From: Pseudonocardiales bacterium
GTDB taxonomy: Bacteria > Actinomycetota > Actinomycetes > Mycobacteriales > Jatrophihabitantaceae
Assembly: GCA_025965875.1 (NCBI GenBank)
Contig: JAOPWD010000377.1
Coordinates: 1-45,532 of the forward strand
Direction: 5' to 3'
Length of the DNA stretch: 45,532 bases
The translations under genes were made by a program, and so were the position numbers. The notes under the pieces are model-generated. The model made no database searches. It was not told the DNA's origin and was given only the letters and a program-made list of their open reading frames with translations. This document shows, piece after piece, positions 41,103 to 45,532 of the stretch (position 1 is the first letter of the stretch; the number at the start of each line of letters is the position of its first letter).

Positions 41103-43501
41103 GGGCCGTCGTCGCTTGGCTGCGGATCGACCTGCGCCGGCGAGGTCGCTCCCTGGCTGTGCTCAGCCTGCTTCTCGCACTCTCCGGCGGCCTCGTGCTT
41201 GCAGTGTGCGCCGGGTCCCGCCGCAACGGCAGCGCACTGGACCGGCTCCGGGCGGTGACGCTGCCGGCGACGGCCATTGTCCTGCCCAACCAGCCCGGGT
41301 TCGACTGGAACGAGGTCAAGGCGCTGCCCGAGGTCGAGGCACTTGGCGAATTCTCGCTGCAGGCGGCATGGGGCGTGGACGGCGTTCTTGGAGACGATCT
41401 TTCGTTCCCCAGCGCGAACGCCGACTTCTATACCGCGGTCGAGCGACCGGTCGCCTTCACCGGCCGGCTCTTCGACAACTCGCGGGTCGATGAGGCAATC
41501 GCCTCGCAGCCCTTCCTGACCAAGTACCACAAGAAGGTGGGCGACACCGTCACGGCCCGGCTGTTCACCGCCGCGCAGGTGGACGCCGCCCTGCAAGCCA
41601 ATACCCAACTACTGGATCCGAGCGTGGCCAAGGGACCGCGGCAAACGCTGCGCATCGTCGGGACGGGCCGCGCCCCACCGTGGATCTTTGAGTTCGGCGG
41701 TGGCGATGGCGCCAGCCTCGTGCCCACGTACGCCTTCTACCAGCGCTATCGCGCCGAGATGATCGGCACCGACCCCAGCAAGGAGGTCGTCAACTCACTC
41801 GTCCGCCTGCGCAACGGCGTTGCGGATCTGCCCCGCTTCCGTGCCGACCTCGAGCGGTTGCACCCCGGCAAGAACCTCGACGTCGTCAACCTGGTGGAGG
41901 GCGGCGAGCACATCACCAACGCCACGTCGTTCGAACGCAACGCCCTGCTCGTCTTCGCGCTCGTCGCGGCCGTTGCCGCGCTGTTGATCGTGGGCCAGGC
42001 GATCGTGCGTTACGCCGCATCGGCCGTCGTCGACCTGGACGTCCTGCGCGCGCTTGGGATGACCCGCCAGGAGGCGGTGCTGGCCGCGCTCGGCGGTCCG
42101 GCCCTCGCCGCAGTCGGCGCGGCAGTCGCGGCGGTCGCGGCTGCGATCGCGGCATCGTCACTTTTCCCGATCGGCGTCGGTGCGAAGGTCGAGCCATACC
42201 CCGGCCGGCATGCCGACTGGGCAGTCCTGCTGCCCGGCGCCGTCATGCTCGTCGTCCTCGCACTGCTTCTCGCGTATGTCGCCGCGGTGAGTGCCCTGGG
42301 CCATCGGACTGGTGGACTGGCGCCACACCGGTCATCGGTGGCGGCGCTGGCGAGTCGGCTCGGGCTGCCGGTGCCGGTGACCCTGGGCACCCGGCTCGCG
42401 TTGGAGCCCGGGCGGGGGAGGACCGCGATCCCGGTCCGGCCGGCATTGGTCGGCGCCATCGCCGGCGTGCTCGGAGTCGTCGCAGCTACGACATTCCACG
42501 CCGGGCTGAACGACGCGGTCCAGACCCCTGAACGCTATGGCCAGACGTACCAGGCCGGTGGCTTCCTCGGTCAGAACGGGACGGACTTCGTCCCCGCGGC
42601 CAAGTCGCTGACCGAGCTCGCAGCGCAACCCCAAGTCGCCGGCATCGACGACTCCCGGCTGGTGCCGATCAGCATGGGTACTACGTCGACCGAGGCGTGG
42701 GAGTTGAGTCCGATCAAGGGCGGTGTGCCCACGGTGTCCCTCGACGGCCGGGCGCCCACGGCCGACGACGAGATCGCTCTTGGCCCACGCACGGCGCGTG
42801 ATCTGCACGCCACGCCGGGCCAACGATTGCAGGTCAAGGGCGAGCGGACCGTCACCTTGCGCGTTTCCGGGATCACGTTCGTCCCTCCGGGACCGCACAC
42901 CGCCTATGACGAAGGCGCGTGGTTGACCCGGCGCACGATGTCGCAGTTATATCCCAGCGGCTACTTCAAGTTCCATCTCTTCCTCGTCCGATTCCAGGAC
43001 GGAGCGAACGTCGCGGCGACTGTTGCCGCACTGAAGGCAAAGAGCCCGCTGGGGTTGGAAATCCCCACGTCACCGCCCGACGTCGCGAATCTGAAGACGG
43101 TGCGGGGCCTGCCGAGCCTGTTGGGCGTGTTTCTGGCCGTGCTGGCGATCGGAGCGGTCGGCCACACCCTGGCCACGGCCGTGCACCGGCGCCGGCACGA
43201 CATAGCCGTGCTGCGCGCCCTCGGGCTGACGCCTCAGCAGGTGCGCACCACGGTCGCCTGGCAGGCGACCACGCTGGCAGTCGTCGGGTTGGTCCTCGGC
43301 ATTCCGCTCGGCATCGCACTGGGACGCACCGTGTGGCGGTTGGTCGCGGAGCGCACACCCGTGCAGTACGTGGCGCCGCTGGCCGTGCTGGTCCTGCTGC
43401 TCGTCGTGCCGATTGCGGTGCTCGTGGCCAACGTGCTCGCTGCCTACCCCAGCCACCGCGCAGTCCGTCAGCACATCGGCGCAGTGTTACGGGCCGAGTA
43501 G
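41099..43501 (+). CDS. FtsX-like ABC-type permease
   Basis: Large membrane permease of 800 aa of the MacB/FtsX class. It has an N-terminal membrane helix (about 20-40), an extracytoplasmic domain, three to four helices at about 280-420, a second extracytoplasmic region, and a C-terminal FtsX core of three to four helices (about 680-790) with the signature DIAVLRALGLTPQQVR. An earlier VDLDVLRALGMTRQEAV marks the first FtsX unit. Such permeases need an ABC ATPase; none is adjacent. The ATG at 41099 overlaps the small upstream frame. The gene is followed by a strong inverted repeat. Confidence 0.88.
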   Translation: MRAVVAWLRIDLRRRGRSLAVLSLLLALSGGLVLAVCAGSRRNGSALDRLRAVTLPATAIVLPNQPGFDWNEVKALPEVEALGEFSLQAAWGVDGVLGDDLSFPSANADFYTAVERPVAFTGRLFDNSRVDEAIASQPFLTKYHKKVGDTVTARLFTAAQVDAALQANTQLLDPSVAKGPRQTLRIVGTGRAPPWIFEFGGGDGASLVPTYAFYQRYRAEMIGTDPSKEVVNSLVRLRNGVADLPRFRADLERLHPGKNLDVVNLVEGGEHITNATSFERNALLVFALVAAVAALLIVGQAIVRYAASAVVDLDVLRALGMTRQEAVLAALGGPALAAVGAAVAAVAAAIAASSLFPIGVGAKVEPYPGRHADWAVLLPGAVMLVVLALLLAYVAAVSALGHRTGGLAPHRSSVAALASRLGLPVPVTLGTRLALEPGRGRTAIPVRPALVGAIAGVLGVVAATTFHAGLNDAVQTPERYGQTYQAGGFLGQNGTDFVPAAKSLTELAAQPQVAGIDDSRLVPISMGTTSTEAWELSPIKGGVPTVSLDGRAPTADDEIALGPRTARDLHATPGQRLQVKGERTVTLRVSGITFVPPGPHTAYDEGAWLTRRTMSQLYPSGYFKFHLFLVRFQDGANVAATVAALKAKSPLGLEIPTSPPDVANLKTVRGLPSLLGVFLAVLAIGAVGHTLATAVHRRRHDIAVLRALGLTPQQVRTTVAWQATTLAVVGLVLGIPLGIALGRTVWRLVAERTPVQYVAPLAVLVLLLVVPIAVLVANVLAAYPSHRAVRQHIGAVLRAE

Positions 43502-43506
43502 GAATC

Positions 43507-43563
43507 ATCTTTATGAACAAGGGGATTCGGGCTACTCGACAGATTCCCTTATTTCATAAGGAT
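43507..43563 (+). terminator. long imperfect inverted repeat after the permease gene
   Basis: Arms 43507-43528 and 43542-43563 pair over 22 bases with four mismatches around a 13-base loop. The arms are AT-richer than the surroundings (left arm includes TTTATGAACAAGG, right arm TTATTTCATAAGG). It begins six bases after the permease stop and is the likely transcript end. The TTCATAAGG motif recurs at 43785-43793. Confidence 0.55.
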
Positions 43564-43638
43564 TTCGGGGTGGGTAACAATCCAGCAAGGCTCAGTCGAG
43601 GACGAACACAGCGTGTGCATCGATCTACGATGACGGTC

Positions 43639-43727
43639 GGTGCAACGTGCCCGTAGTCCGACGACGACGATCGTTGCAACCCATCGCGCAGCGAAACGTC
43701 ACAACGCGTGACCAGATTTCTTTTTTT
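43639..43727 (+). ncRNA. candidate structured small RNA with intrinsic terminator
   Basis: In a 457-base stretch with no gene, GGTGCAACG (43639-43647) pairs with CGTTGCAACC (43672-43681) with one bulge. Downstream, GTCAC (43698-43702) and GTGAC (43708-43712) form a hairpin followed closely by seven T (43721-43727), the only hairpin-plus-T-run I noticed in this GC-rich window. It could be the 3' end of a small RNA or of a long leader. There is no sequence match to a known RNA that I recognise. Confidence 0.25.
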
Positions 43728-43835
43728 GTTGGCGATGCAAGCGTGCGAACCTGCGTAGCCGACATACTGCGAGAAAGCGCTTAGTTCATAAGGGTGTTTG
43801 AGCAGTCGAGCGGTGTGCTGGTGTCATGACGTGCA

Positions 43836-43859
43836 TGCATGCGACTTCGCGCGCATGCA
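43836..43859. repeat. inverted repeat upstream of the histone-like gene
   Basis: TGCATGC (43836-43842) pairs perfectly with GCATGCA (43853-43859). It lies 100 bases before the histone-like ATG and may be an operator. The rest of the upstream region to 43958 has TTGACG and TTGACA elements but no clear -10. Confidence 0.3.
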
Positions 43860-43958
43860 ACTAAAGCGGCGTGGCGTGTTGACGGTTGCACGTGCAGCAT
43901 CGTCCACTTGATCGCAACGGATGCGAATTCGTTGACACCTGCCGAGGAGGCAACCGCA

Positions 43959-44294
43959 ATGACTGCACCTGCAAGGAAGGCTCCGGCCAAGAAGGCCGCG
44001 GCAAAGAAAGCCCCTGCTCGAAAGGCGGCGGCAAAGAAGTCGCCGGCCAAGAAGGCAGTGAAGGCAGCCGTCAGGAAGGTCGCCGCAAAGAAGTCGCCCG
44101 CGAAGAAGGCAGTGCGGGCAGCCGTCAAGAAGGTCGCCGCCAAGAAGGCGCCCGCGAAGAAGGCTGCGGCCAAGAAGGCGCCCGCGAAGAAGGCGGCGGC
44201 CAAGAAGGCTCCGGCCAAGAAGGCAGCGGCCAAGAAGGCTCCCGCCCGTAAGGCGGCCGCCAAGAAGGCGCCCGCGAAGCGCGCCTCGCGCTAG
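43959..44294 (+). CDS. histone H1-like Lys/Ala/Pro-rich DNA-binding protein
   Basis: Small, extremely basic protein of 111 aa made almost wholly of Ala, Lys and Pro in repeats of the type [10 protein letters not shown], with two [16 protein letters not shown] interruptions and a C-terminal Arg pair. It resembles the C-terminal tail of histone H1 and the PAKKA tails of actinobacterial HupB, but has no HU fold. It should bind DNA non-specifically and compact the nucleoid. The ATG at 43959 has a full GAGGAGG ribosome site. The repeats make length change by slippage likely. Confidence 0.9.
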   Translation: MTAPARKAPAKKAAAKKAPARKAAAKKSPAKKAVKAAVRKVAAKKSPAKKAVRAAVKKVAAKKAPAKKAAAKKAPAKKAAAKKAPAKKAAAKKAPARKAAAKKAPAKRASR

Positions 44295-44334
44295 CGATCG
44301 CCGAGTGAGCTGACGGATCCACCGCCAGCCGCTG

Positions 44335-45532
44335 ATGGTCTCGCACCGAATCGCCGGTGCACCTCTCGACTTCGCCGCCTTGCGCGCGGAGCTTGAGGTG
44401 CCCGGCGATTTCACGTCTGCCGCGCTCGCCGACGCGGCCGATGCAGCAGAGACAGTTTCCGAGGCTTCGTGGGTCGACTCCGCATTCGACGACGCGACCG
44501 ACATCCCGTTCGTCACCATCGATCCGGCGGGCAGCCGCGACCTCGACCAGGCCGTCCACCTCGCTTCGGACGCCGACGGCTACCTGGTCAGCTACGCGAT
44601 AGCCGACGTCGCGTCGTTCGTCCGTCCCGGCTCTGCGCTCGACGCCGAGACCCAGACTCGAGGCGAGACCCTCTACTTCCCGGATACGCGCGTTCCGCTG
44701 CACCCGCCGTCACTCAGCGAAGGCGCGGCGAGCTTGCTACCCGACCAGGTGCGCCACGCGGTTCTTTGGCGGATCCGGTTGGACGCGACCGGTGACGTGA
44801 CCTCGGTCGACCTTCGCCGAGCGCGCGTACGCAGCCGCGCACAACTCGACTACGTCGCGGTGCAGAAGTCGATGACCGACGGCAGCCTGCCCGCCGCGAT
44901 CGCGCTCCTGGCGGAAGTGGGCACGCTGCGGATCGCGCTGGCCCGACAGAGACACGCGATCAACCTCGACCTGCCCGAGCAGCAGGTGGCAGGCGATGCG
45001 GAGCACGGTTGGACGATGGCGGTGCGGCCCCACCTGCCGGTGGAGTCCTACAACGCCGAGATCTCCGTCCTCACGGGAATGTGCGCCGCGACGCTGATGC
45101 TCGACGCCGGATACGGCATCTTGCGCACTGTGCCGCCGGCCAGTCACAGCACCGTGGCCGCGTTGCGACGTGCGGCCCGCGCGCTCGGTGTGGCGTGGCC
45201 ACAGGGAGCTGCGCCGGGCGATGTCCTGGCCGCGCTCGACGGCGGCAACGCCCGCCAGATGGCGTTGATGGAACACGCCGCGTCGCTGCTTCGAGGAGCT
45301 GGCTACACGGTGTTCGACGGGACGCGGCCGCAGCAACCACTGCATGCGGGGATCGCTGCGCCGTATGCGCATGTGACCGCGCCGTTGCGACGTCTGGCCG
45401 ATCGCTACGCCAGCGAGATCTGCCTTGCCGCGCAGGCGAAACGTTCTGTGCCGGCGTGGGTGCGGGATGCTCTGCCGACGCTGCCGGCCACGATGGACGA
45501 CGCTGACCGGCGCGCACACGAGGTCGACCGCG
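44335..45532 (+). CDS. RNB-domain exoribonuclease (RNase II/R family), 3' end outside the window
   Basis: At least 399 aa of a 3'-5' exoribonuclease; the frame runs off the window edge. The RNB catalytic region begins near residue 60 with [17 protein letters not shown], which carries the metal-binding aspartates, followed by [31 protein letters not shown] and later [15 protein letters not shown], all family hallmarks. The short N-terminus lacks a recognisable cold-shock domain, as in the short actinobacterial RNB proteins. It starts at ATG 44335 without a clear ribosome site, 40 bases after the histone-like gene. Confidence 0.93.
   Translation, partial: MVSHRIAGAPLDFAALRAELEVPGDFTSAALADAADAAETVSEASWVDSAFDDATDIPFVTIDPAGSRDLDQAVHLASDADGYLVSYAIADVASFVRPGSALDAETQTRGETLYFPDTRVPLHPPSLSEGAASLLPDQVRHAVLWRIRLDATGDVTSVDLRRARVRSRAQLDYVAVQKSMTDGSLPAAIALLAEVGTLRIALARQRHAINLDLPEQQVAGDAEHGWTMAVRPHLPVESYNAEISVLTGMCAATLMLDAGYGILRTVPPASHSTVAALRRAARALGVAWPQGAAPGDVLAALDGGNARQMALMEHAASLLRGAGYTVFDGTRPQQPLHAGIAAPYAHVTAPLRRLADRYASEICLAAQAKRSVPAWVRDALPTLPATMDDADRRAHEVDR

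Noticed and set aside
43967-44290. Tandem DNA repeats as a CRISPR array
   Set aside because: The repeats are in-frame Ala-Lys codons of one protein with no unique spacers and no cas genes.
1-45532. Phage, insertion sequence, toxin-antitoxin, restriction or other defence island
   Set aside because: No transposase, integrase, methylase/restriction pair, toxin-antitoxin pair or cas gene could be recognised; the genes are mostly housekeeping.

Overview
The window is a high-GC actinobacterial chromosome segment. Actinomycetes are indicated by a mycothiol-type dehydrogenase (MscR), an AhpE-type one-cysteine peroxiredoxin, UdgX, the actinobacterial families DUF3145 and DUF3052, a homodimeric AceE, a FasR-type regulator beside fabD, a fused RNase HI/CobC-like phosphatase, and many apparently leaderless genes. 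Several blocks match the gene order known around Rv2228c-Rv2247 of Mycobacterium tuberculosis (RNase H-phosphatase/zinc ribbon/Nif3, SURF1, ahpE/DUF3052/aceE, fasR/fabD/acp/kas/accD6). The mycolate-specific second KAS (kasB) is absent, a fabH sits in the operon and extra genes are interspersed. A non-mycolate lineage near Frankiales/Jatrophihabitans is plausible, but that placement is inference.

Layout. 1-6 kb: small membrane protein, UdgX, CDF metal transporter, a truncated ion-channel-like gene, sirtuin, a divergent TetR/cupin pair, mscR. 6.1-13.2 kb: DUF3145, then the minus-strand FAS-II operon fasR-fabD-fabH-acpP-fabF-accD. The FabD carries an unusual C-terminal lipoyl-like domain with no modifiable lysine. 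13.2-18.5 kb: PHP/pirin pair, cytochrome bd oxidase cydAB, aldo-keto reductase. 18.6-24 kb: aceE divergent from DUF3052-ahpE, then methyltransferase, SURF1 and tRNA-Val(TAC). 24-25.5 kb: a gene-poor, less GC-rich stretch with a STAS protein. 25.5-32.3 kb: Crp-type regulator, FAD-linked oxidase, two unknown co-directional genes, membrane metallophosphoesterase, cation/proton antiporter and a PLDc_N protein. 32.4-35.4 kb: overlapping Nif3/zinc ribbon/RNase H-phosphatase operon. 35.4-38.6 kb: a minus-strand lipid operon DUF1206-PAP2-DAG kinase-PAP2. 38.7-40.5 kb: ArsB/SLC13-type permease and a VOC protein. 40.5-40.9 kb: RNase P RNA. 41-45.5 kb: FtsX-like permease, a histone H1-like Lys/Ala/Pro repeat protein, and an RNB-family ribonuclease cut by the window edge.

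The most interesting signals are the FabD-lipoyl-like fusion; two copies of a long near-perfect palindrome, each placed between convergent genes at 6.7 and 18.5 kb; a recurrent TANNNT-6/7 nt-start codon arrangement that marks leaderless genes and fixes several starts, including a possible ATC start; -10 boxes that begin with the stop codon of the upstream gene; and a possible structured small RNA with an intrinsic terminator upstream of the histone-like gene. No phage, insertion sequence, CRISPR array or defence island was seen.
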